Assembly (NCBI GenBank): GCA_003149555.1
Contig: QCWE01000001.1
Span: 708,546 to 772,545, forward strand
Length of the DNA stretch: 64,000 bases
From: Candidatus Aquiluna sp. XM-24bin5
GTDB lineage: Bacteria; Actinomycetota; Actinomycetia; Actinomycetales; Microbacteriaceae
Direction: 5' to 3'
Shown: positions 7,674-17,294 of the stretch, one piece after another
Layout of the letters: each line of letters opens with the position of its first letter
Position numbering within the stretch: position 1 is the stretch's first letter
Program-made: the position numbers and the translations under genes
Notes under the pieces: generated by a model
Seen by the model: only the letters and a program-made list of their open reading frames with translations
Told to the model about the DNA's origin: nothing
Database searches by the model: none

Positions 7674-9302
7674 ATGTCTCCAGGCCCCCTAATTGTCCAG
7701 TCCGATAGGACCGTGCTGCTTGAGACGGACCATCCAAATGCCGCTGATGCCAGGCACGAGCTTGCGATATTTGCTGAGCTGGAACGGGCACCTGAGCACA
7801 TTCACACCTACAGAATCACCAGGCTCGGCCTATGGAACGCCAGAGCCGCTGGCCACGATGCAGACTTCATAATCGATTCACTAACTCGCTGGTCAAAGTT
7901 TGAGCTTCCCCAGGGAGTAGTGAACGAGATCCGTTCGACCATTGAGCGCTTTGGCAAGCTTGTGATCACTCGCGATGACGAGGGTCTGTTACTGGTAACT
8001 GATTCGCAGGCAGTGATGGCTGAGGTGAGCAGCAATAGAAAGGTCTCGGAGCTATTGACCGAGCGAGTGGAATCTGGCTTTCGGATTCAACCCTGGGCTA
8101 GGGGTCAGCTCAAGCAGCAGCTTCTAAAGCTTGGTTGGCCGGCCGAGGACACCGCCGGCTTCACCCCAGGCACGCCCTATGAAATCAGTCTTGCTGAATC
8201 AGATTGGGAGCTTAGGGATTATCAAAAACAGGCGGTTGAGAAGTTCCAAGCTGGAGGCTCTGGCGTGGTGGTTCTGCCCTGTGGGGCGGGGAAGACTCTA
8301 GTTGGTGCTGCAACCATGGCCGAGCTCAAGAGAAACACTCTGATTCTTGTAACCAACACTGTCGCAGCAAGGCAGTGGCGTGACGAGCTACTCGCCAGAA
8401 CCACCCTCACTGAGCAGGACATTGCTGAATACTCGGGGTCCTCTAAAGAGCTCGCACCGGTAACGATTGCTACCTACCAAATTCTCACCACGAAGCGAAA
8501 AGGGGAGTTTGCCCACCTCGTGCTCTTGGATGCCCGTGACTGGGGCCTCATTATCTATGACGAGGTGCACCTGCTCCCCGCACCTATTTTCAAGATGACC
8601 GCTGATCTTCAGGCAAGACGAAGGCTTGGTCTCACTGCCACTCTGGTTCGAGAGGATGGTAGGGAATCTGATGTCTTCTCACTCATTGGTCCGAAGCGCT
8701 TCGACGCTCCCTGGAAAGAAATTGAGGCCCAGGGTTACATAGCTCCGGCCGAGTGCTTTGAGGTTAGGGTCGAGCTGCCGGACGAGGAGCGAATGGAATA
8801 TGCGATAGCCGACGGAGACAACCGCTTCCGAATTGCGGCAACCGCAAAGGCCAAGATTCCTCTCATGAAAAAAATCTTGGAAAAACACGCTGGAGAGCCA
8901 ACGCTAATCATTGGTCAGTATCTCGACCAGATAGATGAGGTTGCAGAGCTGCTTTCCATCCCCAAGCTAACTGGTCAAACACCGGTCGACGAGCGTGAGC
9001 AGCTCTACAAAGACTTCCGGACGGGAAAGCTCAGTGCGCTGATTGTGAGCAAGGTTGCCAACTTTTCCGTAGACCTGCCAGAGGCTTCAGTTGCTATACA
9101 AATCTCAGGAGCATTTGGCTCAAGGCAAGAGGAGGCGCAGCGGCTGGGGAGGCTCCTCAGGCCAAAGCAAGATGGCAGAACTGCACAGTTCTACACATTG
9201 ATTTCCAGGGACACCCTGGAGCAGGACTTTGCGCAAAACCGCCAGCGTTTTCTCGCGGAGCAGGGCTACTCCTATGAGATTCTGGACAGCAGCTCGATTT
9301 AG
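7674..9302 (+). CDS. XPB-type DNA helicase
   Basis: SF2 3'-5' DNA helicase, 542 aa, of the bacterial XPB/Ercc3 type thought to act in DNA repair. An N-terminal ~180-residue accessory domain (FIIDSLTRWSKFELPQGV) is followed by the helicase core: Q-like DYQKQAVEKF, Walker A LPCGAGKT, IYDEVH for Walker B, LGLTATLVREDG (motif III with the XPB-type RED triplet), and QEEAQRLGRLLRPKQDGR (motif VI). The RED-like triplet is characteristic of XPB proteins. ATG at 7674 follows the partner gene by 9 bp. Confidence 0.93.
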   Translation: MSPGPLIVQSDRTVLLETDHPNAADARHELAIFAELERAPEHIHTYRITRLGLWNARAAGHDADFIIDSLTRWSKFELPQGVVNEIRSTIERFGKLVITRDDEGLLLVTDSQAVMAEVSSNRKVSELLTERVESGFRIQPWARGQLKQQLLKLGWPAEDTAGFTPGTPYEISLAESDWELRDYQKQAVEKFQAGGSGVVVLPCGAGKTLVGAATMAELKRNTLILVTNTVAARQWRDELLARTTLTEQDIAEYSGSSKELAPVTIATYQILTTKRKGEFAHLVLLDARDWGLIIYDEVHLLPAPIFKMTADLQARRRLGLTATLVREDGRESDVFSLIGPKRFDAPWKEIEAQGYIAPAECFEVRVELPDEERMEYAIADGDNRFRIAATAKAKIPLMKKILEKHAGEPTLIIGQYLDQIDEVAELLSIPKLTGQTPVDEREQLYKDFRTGKLSALIVSKVANFSVDLPEASVAIQISGAFGSRQEEAQRLGRLLRPKQDGRTAQFYTLISRDTLEQDFAQNRQRFLAEQGYSYEILDSSSI

Positions 9303-9352
9303 TCCAGACAACTCTCAGAAAACTTCCAGCTAACAGGATAAGAATTCTCAGT

Positions 9353-10045
9353 ATGGAAAATCTCAGGGTATTAGTAGTAGATGACGAGCCAAACATTAGA
9401 GACCTGCTCTCGGCCAGTTTGAGATTTGCAGGGCACCAGGTTGCGACGAGCCCAAACGGTACCGACGCAATCACCAAGATCGTTGACACCCAACCGGACA
9501 TTGTTCTGCTGGACGTGATGCTTCCTGACATCTCTGGCTTCGGTGTCACCAAGAAGATTCGAGGCATGGGGATTGACGTGCCAATACTGTTCTTGACCGC
9601 GAGAGACGACACCGAGGACAAGATTGCCGGGCTCACGGTCGGCGGTGACGACTATGTAACCAAACCATTCAGCCTCGACGAGATAATGGCTCGGATTAGC
9701 GCAATCATGCGCAGAACGGGGAAGGACGGCTCAAGCCCATCTCACATCCAGGTCGGCGAGCTTGAGATAAACGAGGACGCGCACGAGGTAACCGTGAACG
9801 GGACGCCAGTGGAGCTCTCCCCCACGGAGTATCAGCTGCTGCGCTACCTAGCTACCAACCCAAATCGCGTTCTAACTAAGGCTCAGATTCTTGACCATGT
9901 TTGGGAGTATGACTTCAATGGAGAGATGGGCATCGTCGAAAGCTACGTCTCTTACCTTCGAAAGAAGCTCGATCCCATTTCAACCGAGCCGCTCATCATC
10001 ACCAAGCGTGGCGTTGGCTACATGATTCGAAGCCCCAAGGCGTAG
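9353..10045 (+). CDS. OmpR/PhoP-type response regulator
   Basis: 230 aa. Receiver domain with VVDDEPN, phosphoacceptor region VLLDVMLPDISGFGV and KPFS; C-terminal winged helix (VELSPTEYQLLRYL, ILDHVWEYDFNG, ESYVSYLRKKL, ITKRGVGYMI). The wording is close to mycobacterial PhoP, though many OmpR-class regulators look similar. The histidine kinase gene starts 4 bp downstream, so they form a cognate pair. Targets cannot be told from the window. Confidence 0.92.
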   Translation: MENLRVLVVDDEPNIRDLLSASLRFAGHQVATSPNGTDAITKIVDTQPDIVLLDVMLPDISGFGVTKKIRGMGIDVPILFLTARDDTEDKIAGLTVGGDDYVTKPFSLDEIMARISAIMRRTGKDGSSPSHIQVGELEINEDAHEVTVNGTPVELSPTEYQLLRYLATNPNRVLTKAQILDHVWEYDFNGEMGIVESYVSYLRKKLDPISTEPLIITKRGVGYMIRSPKA

Positions 10046-10049
10046 GCAT

Positions 10050-11486
10050 TTGAAGAATCGACTCTTAGCAGCCTGGGAGCGCATCTCCCTCAGGGCCAAG
10101 CTCACCACCCTGAGTGTTGGGCTCATCGGCCTGCTGCTAAGCGTCTCTTCCGCCGGAACTGTGGCGCTACTTAGCACCTATCTCCAGCAGAACACCGACA
10201 ACCTGCTCATTGCCACCGCCAACCAGCTTCGCGAGGAAAACCCGCTTCGTATCGAAATCCGGGTTGCAACCGGCGATCTCACGCTTCCGGCGCTGCCGAG
10301 CGATTACTACATCGCCATCCTGGACGCCGATGGCCAACAGTTCTTGGGGCTGGTGTCTTCTACGGGTGGTAACCGCACGGTGCCAAATCTCACGAGCCTC
10401 GACATTGAGGCCGTACTTGAAACCGGAGGAGTCCCCTTCGATGCCGAGGTGGAGGATCCCAACGGTCGCGACCGCGACTGGCGAATGATTGCACAGCCGC
10501 TACTTCGAGCAAACGGCTCTGTCGTCGTAGCGCTACCAACTAACACCAACCGTCAGATCATCGCGGAGTATGGAGTGATTGGCGGCAGGTTTGGAATCTT
10601 CCTGCTGGTCCTGTCTGGACTCAGTATTTGGCTGACAATCACCGGAGCACTTCGTCCACTAAAGGAAGTGGAGAGGACCGCTGAGTCAGTGCAGAGCGGT
10701 AAGTTCTCCTCGCGTCTTGTGCAGCGCCATGGGAAGACCGAGATTGGCAGGCTCAATAAAGCTCTCAACCTGATGCTCGACTCGATTGAGGGAGCAGTGA
10801 AGGGTAAAGACAAAACACTTGAGCAGATGCGCAGGTTTGTCTCCGATGCCAGCCACGAGCTCAGGACCCCTCTCGTCACCGTTCGCGGCTATGCCGAGCT
10901 TTATCGCATGGGAGCCATCAAAAACAAAAAAGACCTCGCTGAGGCCATGAGCCGCATAGAGAGCGAAGCTGTCCGAATGTCCGGTCTTGTCGAGTCGCTG
11001 CTAACGCTGACTCGCATGGACGAACTGGAAAATCTCAAGCGCAAAGATTGCGACCTTATCGAGATTGCCAGACAAAGCATCAAAGATGTCTCTGTTACCA
11101 ACCAGAAAGTCAGCTTCCGCCTGGCAACCACTGAAGATGAGCTAATCCACTCCCTGGATGAAGACCGCATCAAGCAGGTGCTGACAAATCTCCTTGCCAA
11201 CGCCTCCCGCTTTGCCCCGGATTCCACAGAGGTCACTCTAGAAATTTCCAAGGGTGACGCCATAACCGTCAAGGTCATTGACAGGGGTGAAGGCATCGAT
11301 GATTCCCTCAAAGAGAAGGTATTCGACCGCTTTTACCGTGCTGACAACTCTCGCAACCGGGAGACCGGAGGCTCGGGTCTTGGGCTTGCGATTGCTAAGT
11401 CAATTGTCGAAGCTCACGATGGCAAGATCTGGGTTGAAGACACCCCGGGTGGTGGCGCAACATTCGTCGTTGAGCTAGGTAGCTAG
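10050..11486 (+). CDS. Membrane sensor histidine kinase
   Basis: 478 aa partner of the preceding regulator. Two membrane helices (about residues 17-45 and 175-197) enclose an extracellular sensor region of ~130 residues; then come a HAMP segment (GALRPLKEVERTAESVQSGKFSSRL), the HisKA box DASHELRTPLVTVRGYAELY with the phosphorylated His, and an ATPase domain with NLLANASRFAP, DRGEGIDDSL and GGSGLGLAIAKSI. TTG start at 10050. The stimulus is unknown. A bidirectional terminator follows. Confidence 0.92.
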   Translation: MKNRLLAAWERISLRAKLTTLSVGLIGLLLSVSSAGTVALLSTYLQQNTDNLLIATANQLREENPLRIEIRVATGDLTLPALPSDYYIAILDADGQQFLGLVSSTGGNRTVPNLTSLDIEAVLETGGVPFDAEVEDPNGRDRDWRMIAQPLLRANGSVVVALPTNTNRQIIAEYGVIGGRFGIFLLVLSGLSIWLTITGALRPLKEVERTAESVQSGKFSSRLVQRHGKTEIGRLNKALNLMLDSIEGAVKGKDKTLEQMRRFVSDASHELRTPLVTVRGYAELYRMGAIKNKKDLAEAMSRIESEAVRMSGLVESLLTLTRMDELENLKRKDCDLIEIARQSIKDVSVTNQKVSFRLATTEDELIHSLDEDRIKQVLTNLLANASRFAPDSTEVTLEISKGDAITVKVIDRGEGIDDSLKEKVFDRFYRADNSRNRETGGSGLGLAIAKSIVEAHDGKIWVEDTPGGGATFVVELGS

Positions 11487-11501
11487 GCCAGAAATAAGAA
11501 A

Positions 11502-11534
11502 CGGGGTGGCAATTGCCACCCCGCATCTTTTTTT
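11502..11534. terminator. Bidirectional terminator between kinase and groEL
   Basis: A 22-base perfect palindrome (11502-11523, core GGGGTGGCAATTGCCACCCC) followed by TTTTTTT on the plus strand; on the minus strand the hairpin is followed by TTTCTTATTTC. It sits between two convergent genes. Confidence 0.88.
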
Positions 11535-11540
11535 GAACTT

Positions 11541-13219
<1,679 letters not shown>

Positions 13220-13227
13220 CTAAAGTT

Positions 13228-13254
13228 TTAGCACTCTCGGGCTCAGAGTGCAAG
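13228..13254. promoter_or_regulatory. Second CIRCE operator, right arm degenerate
   Basis: TTAGCACTC (13228-13236), 9-base spacer, GAGTGCAAG (13246-13254); three mismatches at the outer end of the right arm. Together with the perfect copy it gives a tandem operator with a 35-bp period. Confidence 0.8.
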
Positions 13255-13262
13255 CGGAAGAA

Positions 13263-13283
13263 AGGCGTGTTTTTGTGCGCCTA
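13263..13283 (-). terminator. Possible weak terminator after cspA
   Basis: AGGCG/CGCCT stem with a 10-base A-rich loop, followed by TTTCTT on the minus strand, about 15 bp past the csp stop codon. Only five base pairs, so uncertain. Confidence 0.3.
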
Positions 13284-13296
13284 TAGCCAAAGGGGC

Positions 13297-13497
13297 TTAG
13301 ATGACTGTTACGTTCTCAGCCTGGAGGCCCTTGTCACCGGTCTTCACCTCAAACTCAACGCGCTGTTCCTCTTTGAGTTCGCGGTATCCGTCGGTCTGAA
13401 TAGCTGAGAAGTGGACGAAGACGTCTGGTCCGTCGTCCTGAGTGATGAAACCAAAACCCTTCTCAGAGTTGAACCACTTAACGGTTCCTTGTGCCAT
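13297..13497 (-). CDS. cspA: Cold shock protein CspA family
   Basis: 66 aa nucleic-acid chaperone consisting of a single cold shock domain with RNP1 [10 protein letters not shown] and RNP2 VFVHFSAI. Length and sequence are those of standard actinobacterial CspA. ATG at 13497 follows AGGAGCAAC. It is monocistronic, divergent from msrB, and lies upstream of the groEL control region on the same strand. Confidence 0.95.
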   Translation of the reverse strand: MAQGTVKWFNSEKGFGFITQDDGPDVFVHFSAIQTDGYRELKEEQRVEFEVKTGDKGLQAENVTVI

Positions 13498-13646
13498 TGT
13501 TGCTCCTGATGCTCATTCCACAGATGTAAGTCACCCGTGCATCGGGCTCAACCTTGGTTAAGTCTCGACACGCACAGCCTAACTGGGAAGTGCTTCGCAA
13601 TGAAAGTAGTTATTCGAAGGTTATAGATTGCATGGAGAGCGGAAAG

Positions 13647-14048
13647 ATGAAGTACGAAGTATTCAAAACCGACGAGCAGTGGCGCCAGGAACTGAGTGAC
13701 TTCGAATATCACGTGCTCCGAATGGCCGGCACGGAGCGCGCCTTTACCGGTGAGCTGCTCGAAGAAAAGCGCACCGGTAGCTACCACTGCCGCGGCTGCG
13801 ATGCATTTTTATTTGAATCCGACACCAAGTTTGATTCGCACTGCGGCTGGCCAAGTTTTTATAAGCCGCAGGGAAATGAGGCTATCGAGTACATTGAGGA
13901 CCGCTCACACGGCATGGTTCGCACAGAGGTGCGCTGCTCTAAGTGTGGCTCCCACCTAGGACACGTTTTCGATGATGCCCCACAGACCCCCACCGGAGAT
14001 CGCTACTGCATCAACTCCGTGAGCATCACCTTCAAGCCGGCCAGCTAG
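13647..14048 (+). CDS. msrB: Peptide-methionine (R)-S-oxide reductase
   Basis: 133 aa enzyme reducing methionine-R-sulfoxide in proteins. Zinc Cys pairs CRGC and CSKC are present, with the substrate motif CGWPSFYKP and the catalytic Cys in GDRYCINSVSITF. ATG at 13647 has GGAAAG before it; upstream in-frame starts (13554, 13632) add sequence not typical of the family. The stop overlaps the stop of the convergent photolyase-like gene by 4 bases. Confidence 0.94.
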   Translation: MKYEVFKTDEQWRQELSDFEYHVLRMAGTERAFTGELLEEKRTGSYHCRGCDAFLFESDTKFDSHCGWPSFYKPQGNEAIEYIEDRSHGMVRTEVRCSKCGSHLGHVFDDAPQTPTGDRYCINSVSITFKPAS

Positions 14049-15250
14049 CGCCCGAGTCCTTTTCTCCAAGCCGTGAAGCTCCTTACAGTTCCAGCCTGCG
14101 GAATGGCAAGCCATGGATAGGGATGGACTTGTGCGAGCTTGCGGAACTTCCTAAAGGAAGGCACCGGTGCATAGGTAACCGCAACCTCATGTGCCTCGGT
14201 GAACTCAACCGGGTCGCCGATGTACACCTTCAAGTCTCGTCGCCGGCTCAGATCCGCAAGTGTCTCTAGGTAGAAACCGATTCGACGAGAGCTCAGCTGG
14301 AGTTTTTTGAGCGCAGGCTCATTGAAGACGAATGCAACTGGCAGGTCAGGGTTTGCTGTCATGGCGGGGTCCGCGTCTCCAAGGGAGTCAATAGTCAAAA
14401 GCACCACCTCTGGCTTCCGAAGCTCGACGGGGGTAAGCGGGCCGGCAGTTCGCCTTGGATCTGGATCACGATTCAAAAGCGGATTGGCTTCTAGCTGCCT
14501 GGGAAAGGTCTCCTCAGGAAACTCTTGAATTGGACATGCGGTTCTGAGCTGGCATCCAGAGCAAAGACCAGGTGCTCGCTTTTCGACCTGCCATCGGGCA
14601 AAGCCGTATGGCTTTCCCGTTCCAGCCCCAACGGTCCACTGCCAACCGAGAAGATTTGCGGCTCTTGAGCCGTCAATTAGTTCACGGTGCATGCGCTCCT
14701 GGCCACTGAGCCAGCCCTGTCCGTTTCTCACGGTCCAGTGCGAAGCCAGCCACATTCTCGTTTGGTTTACCAGCCAGCCATCTGTTTCAAGCTCACTCAC
14801 AACATGATCGACACATGCCATGTCGCGGTTCCAGCCATCCCCCTCAGACTTCCACTCCGCCTCGAAGCGGAGATTTTGAAAGAGCTCGGTCCCTACCCGG
14901 GCGTATAGGTGGCGAGCGTATTCCTGCCAGTAGAGCTCGTCCCTGAACTTCTCGCGGTCCTTATAAGGGGCCTTAGAAACACGGTCATAGGCCTCAGCCA
15001 GAGTTATCAGGTTGTGGCGGATGTATGGCGAGAGGACAGTTGCACCCCTTGCAGCCCTGGGAAGAACTTCTGACCTATTCGCTGCGTAGCCGGAAATATC
15101 GAGACTCTGTAGAGCCTCATTTGCAGCGGTTTGACCACCGCGAATACTGCTTAGACCAAGCTCTCCTGAGTACAGTCCAGAGAATTCGGACTTGATTGTT
15201 TGCTGAATGTCTTCCGAGATCGCAATTTCGCGCATTGCTTGCTCAACCAA
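14045..15250 (-). CDS. Photolyase/cryptochrome-like FAD protein with swapped domain order
   Basis: 401 aa. Residues ~60-260 match the FAD-binding domain of photolyases: LSPYIRHNLITLAEAY, the EL-WQEYARHLY helix, LVNQTRMWLASHW and GWQWTVGAGTGKPYGFARW. The usual N-terminal Rossmann domain is absent, but residues ~290-380 resemble it (VVLLTIDSLGDADPAM, RRIGFYLETLADL, LKVYIGDP), so the two domains look permuted. A Cys motif LCSGCQLRTACPI lies between them. The substrate (DNA repair or light signalling) is not known. Starts: TTG at 15250, inside the element's direct repeat, or ATG at 15235. Before the element inserted, the gene would have lain directly downstream of tRNA-Thr. Confidence 0.82.
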   Translation of the reverse strand: MVEQAMREIAISEDIQQTIKSEFSGLYSGELGLSSIRGGQTAANEALQSLDISGYAANRSEVLPRAARGATVLSPYIRHNLITLAEAYDRVSKAPYKDREKFRDELYWQEYARHLYARVGTELFQNLRFEAEWKSEGDGWNRDMACVDHVVSELETDGWLVNQTRMWLASHWTVRNGQGWLSGQERMHRELIDGSRAANLLGWQWTVGAGTGKPYGFARWQVEKRAPGLCSGCQLRTACPIQEFPEETFPRQLEANPLLNRDPDPRRTAGPLTPVELRKPEVVLLTIDSLGDADPAMTANPDLPVAFVFNEPALKKLQLSSRRIGFYLETLADLSRRRDLKVYIGDPVEFTEAHEVAVTYAPVPSFRKFRKLAQVHPYPWLAIPQAGTVRSFTAWRKGLGR

Positions 15251-15322
15251 AGTCAGCGGTGAGGTGTTCCTAGAGAGCCGACTACGGGACTCGAACCCGT
15301 AACCCCCGCTTTACAAGAGCGG
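15245..15322. repeat. attL: 78-bp direct repeat, left copy
   Basis: Identical to 23267-23344. It contains the last 47 bases of tRNA-Thr (anticodon loop to 3' end, minus strand) plus the bases that follow the tRNA, and it reaches into the first codons of the photolyase-like gene if that gene starts at 15250. Confidence 0.93.
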
Positions 15323-15343
15323 GCCTTCATGCCCCAAGTCGCC
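15276..15343 (-). pseudogene. tRNA-Thr remnant with degenerate 5' half
   Basis: The 3' half is identical to the real tRNA-Thr because it lies in attL. The 5' half, inside the element, resembles the tRNA: GGCGACTTGGGGC versus GCCGACTTGGCGC. It lacks about five D-arm bases, so the molecule is 68 rather than 73 nt. One acceptor pair is lost and the D stem cannot form normally. It is probably not a working tRNA; it suggests the element's attP once carried a more complete tRNA-like sequence. Confidence 0.6.
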
Positions 15344-15350
15344 TGACCCC

Positions 15351-15479
15351 TACCACTGCAATCTTGGTATATCCCAGTATTTACGGGGGTTTCTGCGAGC
15401 GCCGCAGCTAAGTCTCGTTGTTTAGTTTTGCTCAAGATTAATCGCCGCTAGGGACAATTTGCTACCTATTTGCTACCAG
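15351..15479 (+). repeat. Cargo leader repeat, copy A
   Basis: Region before the first cargo gene, repeated with divergence before the PASTA gene (19195-19323) and more weakly before the protease gene (17101-17172). The best-conserved block is 15405-15432, which matches 19249-19276 at 25 of 28 positions and begins CAGCTAAGTCTC. The block ends in the tandem ATTTGCTACC sites. Confidence 0.75.
15457..15477 (+). promoter_or_regulatory. Tandem ATTTGCTACC sites, left end
   Basis: Two copies of ATTTGCTACC (15457-15466 and 15468-15477) with an 11-bp period. The same arrangement occurs at 19301-19322 and next to attR at 23193-23211. Position near both ends suggests integrase arm-type sites; a regulator site is the alternative. 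Confidence 0.5.
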
Positions 15480-15532
15480 GTAGGTGGACCTAATCGTCAA
15501 TTTGAATTAGGTTCCTAGTTGAAGGGGGGGTC

Positions 15533-17002
15533 GTGAGACGATTAATCGGATTTCTGGCATCACTAGTTTTGGTAGTTACGTTCGCAACGCCTGCCCAGTC
15601 CGCTGGGGCAAAGTACACCGTCTACCAGAAAACCCTCGCCAGCTTCTCTTCAACCGCAACCGCCCTCACATCCCAGCAAAAGGCTCAGGTCAAGGCTGCA
15701 GTTGATGCAAACCCAACTGCTGAAAAATTCATCTGCACGGGTATCAGGTATTTCTCACAACCAATGAGCGTGAACATCAAGGTTAGAAAGCGTGCGAAGG
15801 CAGCTTGTGAGTATGCAAAGCAGCTAAACCCTGAGCTTTCTACCTGGTATCAAAACAAGCCGACTCAGGCTAGAAGTTATGCGGGCAAGGTGTTATTGAC
15901 TATAAAGAGCCCTTTGGATTTTCAGGAGCCTGAAGTGGATCCAATCGAAATACCCCCTCTGGTTTGGACCCAGGGTGCAGAGTATGGGTGGTCAAACCTA
16001 GTTGCGGGAGATATGGCATGGTTTACGATCGCACCTTTGCCTGCTGGATGGGAAATTGTTAGCACAGAATTCTTGGCCTGCGACACGCAGTCAATAGACG
16101 ATACTTGTCTTTCACTCACATCGAATTTCTACGATGGGGCACTTCTGCCGATGGGCCTCATTGGTATGAAGCCTGTAGCCAGATTGAAGTTGAGATATGC
16201 GGGTCTGGAATATTCAGATAGATATTGGACCCACACGGGTATCAAGATACAAAACGCACCATTATGGGGTCGACTTCCGAAGCTTGTGGGAAGCAGGATT
16301 GTTGGCCAGCAAGTATCAATGGACGTTGATTTCTCGCCCCAAGATTACGAAGTATCCAAGGAATCGTCGATTTGGGCCTGTTTTGCAGGTTCAGCTGAGG
16401 CCGCTATTTCCGAATTTGCTACGCTCTTGACCTCTGGTCAGTGCGAATGGTTGGGAAACTTAGTGAGCCAGCCCGTAACTATTGTTGAGTCTGCGGTGGG
16501 GAAGTATTTGGTTGGGAATGTGAGGCTCAAGAGCAACTTCACGGGCCTCGAATACGATCAAACTACTTGGATGGCGTGGTCAGTAATTCCATCCCAAATT
16601 AGTAGCCCCGAACCTCCGCCCAGCGCTGGGCCAACGCCAACACCTGCGCCCTCGCCTACGCCTACGCCTACGCCTACGCCTACGCCCGAGCCTGTGCTGC
16701 GATATCAAACCGTACAATTTGCATCAGGCTCAGGGTCTTGCAACAGCGTCGGGGACAACTCGGAGTTCGTCTCGGGCGCTGCAGTAATCCCCGCCCCAGA
16801 CTGGCGAGGTTTAGCAACTTGGGTTTATTCGTCAGATTTTCGGCAAAGCGGTAATGGAGGTTACTCGGTGAACGGATCTAAGCAGTTCTGGGCACGAGAG
16901 ACCTTCTTCTCATCGTGGAGAAATGTGACTTATGACTGGTATTTTGTCAATTCATTGGCTTGGAAAGCGTCTGTTGAAATCACTTGTCGATGGTACGAGT
17001 AG
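15533..17002 (+). CDS. Exported cargo protein with FICTGI domain and TP-repeat linker
   Basis: 489 aa, unknown function. A clear signal peptide (MRRLIGFLASLVLVVTFATP, cut after AQSA) is followed by a ~80-residue domain at 45-125 (EKFICTGIRYFS, RKRAKAACEYAKQL, NKPTQARSYAGKVLLT) also found at the C-terminus of the neighbouring protease. Its beta-alpha-beta pattern is distantly like OmpA-type domains (inference). Two Cys-containing beta-rich regions follow (130-350), then a Thr-Pro linker (PTPTPTPTPTP) and a ~100-residue C-terminal domain. GTG start; the ribosome binding site is a run of seven G (15524-15530). Confidence 0.82.
   Translation: MRRLIGFLASLVLVVTFATPAQSAGAKYTVYQKTLASFSSTATALTSQQKAQVKAAVDANPTAEKFICTGIRYFSQPMSVNIKVRKRAKAACEYAKQLNPELSTWYQNKPTQARSYAGKVLLTIKSPLDFQEPEVDPIEIPPLVWTQGAEYGWSNLVAGDMAWFTIAPLPAGWEIVSTEFLACDTQSIDDTCLSLTSNFYDGALLPMGLIGMKPVARLKLRYAGLEYSDRYWTHTGIKIQNAPLWGRLPKLVGSRIVGQQVSMDVDFSPQDYEVSKESSIWACFAGSAEAAISEFATLLTSGQCEWLGNLVSQPVTIVESAVGKYLVGNVRLKSNFTGLEYDQTTWMAWSVIPSQISSPEPPPSAGPTPTPAPSPTPTPTPTPTPEPVLRYQTVQFASGSGSCNSVGDNSEFVSGAAVIPAPDWRGLATWVYSSDFRQSGNGGYSVNGSKQFWARETFFSSWRNVTYDWYFVNSLAWKASVEITCRWYE
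16654..16683 (+). repeat. (GCCTAC)5 microsatellite in coding sequence
   Basis: Five exact copies of a 6-base unit encoding Thr-Pro. Copy-number change keeps the frame and would only alter the length of the linker between domains. Confidence 0.9.
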
Positions 17003-17100
17003 AACCGTTAATTGACTAAGCGAACTTCATTATCGTCTGCCATGCAGAGGTGCGAGTGGGTCAGTTGTCTTTCAAGGGTGGCTTGAAACCTCAATTCGCC

Positions 17101-17172
17101 AATTGCTGCAAAATCTTTTGGCGCCTGTATTAGCCAGGACATGTGTGGGCGCCGAAGCTAAGCCCAACTTCG
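17101..17172 (+). repeat. Cargo leader repeat, diverged copy C
   Basis: Resembles 15354-15416: TGCAAAATCTTTTGG, GTATTA and GCGCCGAAGCTAAG occur in the same order as TGCAATCTTGG, GTATTT and GCGCCGCAGCTAAG. It lies in the 292-bp gap between the first two cargo genes, which otherwise holds no gene I can support. Confidence 0.4.
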
Positions 17173-17294
17173 CGATTGAGATTGGTTGATGGCTGATCGC
17201 CTCGAGTGACAATCTCTCCCTAATGTCTAGTAAGCGTGGTTTGCCTGGCTCGTCGGAAAGGTCTAGTCTGATGAAGAGGTCCTGGGGGTGCAAG

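Noticed and set aside
15253..15435. 60-aa minus-strand ORF at the left end of the element
   Set aside because: It covers attL and the tRNA-Thr remnant; the protein is just translated tRNA sequence.
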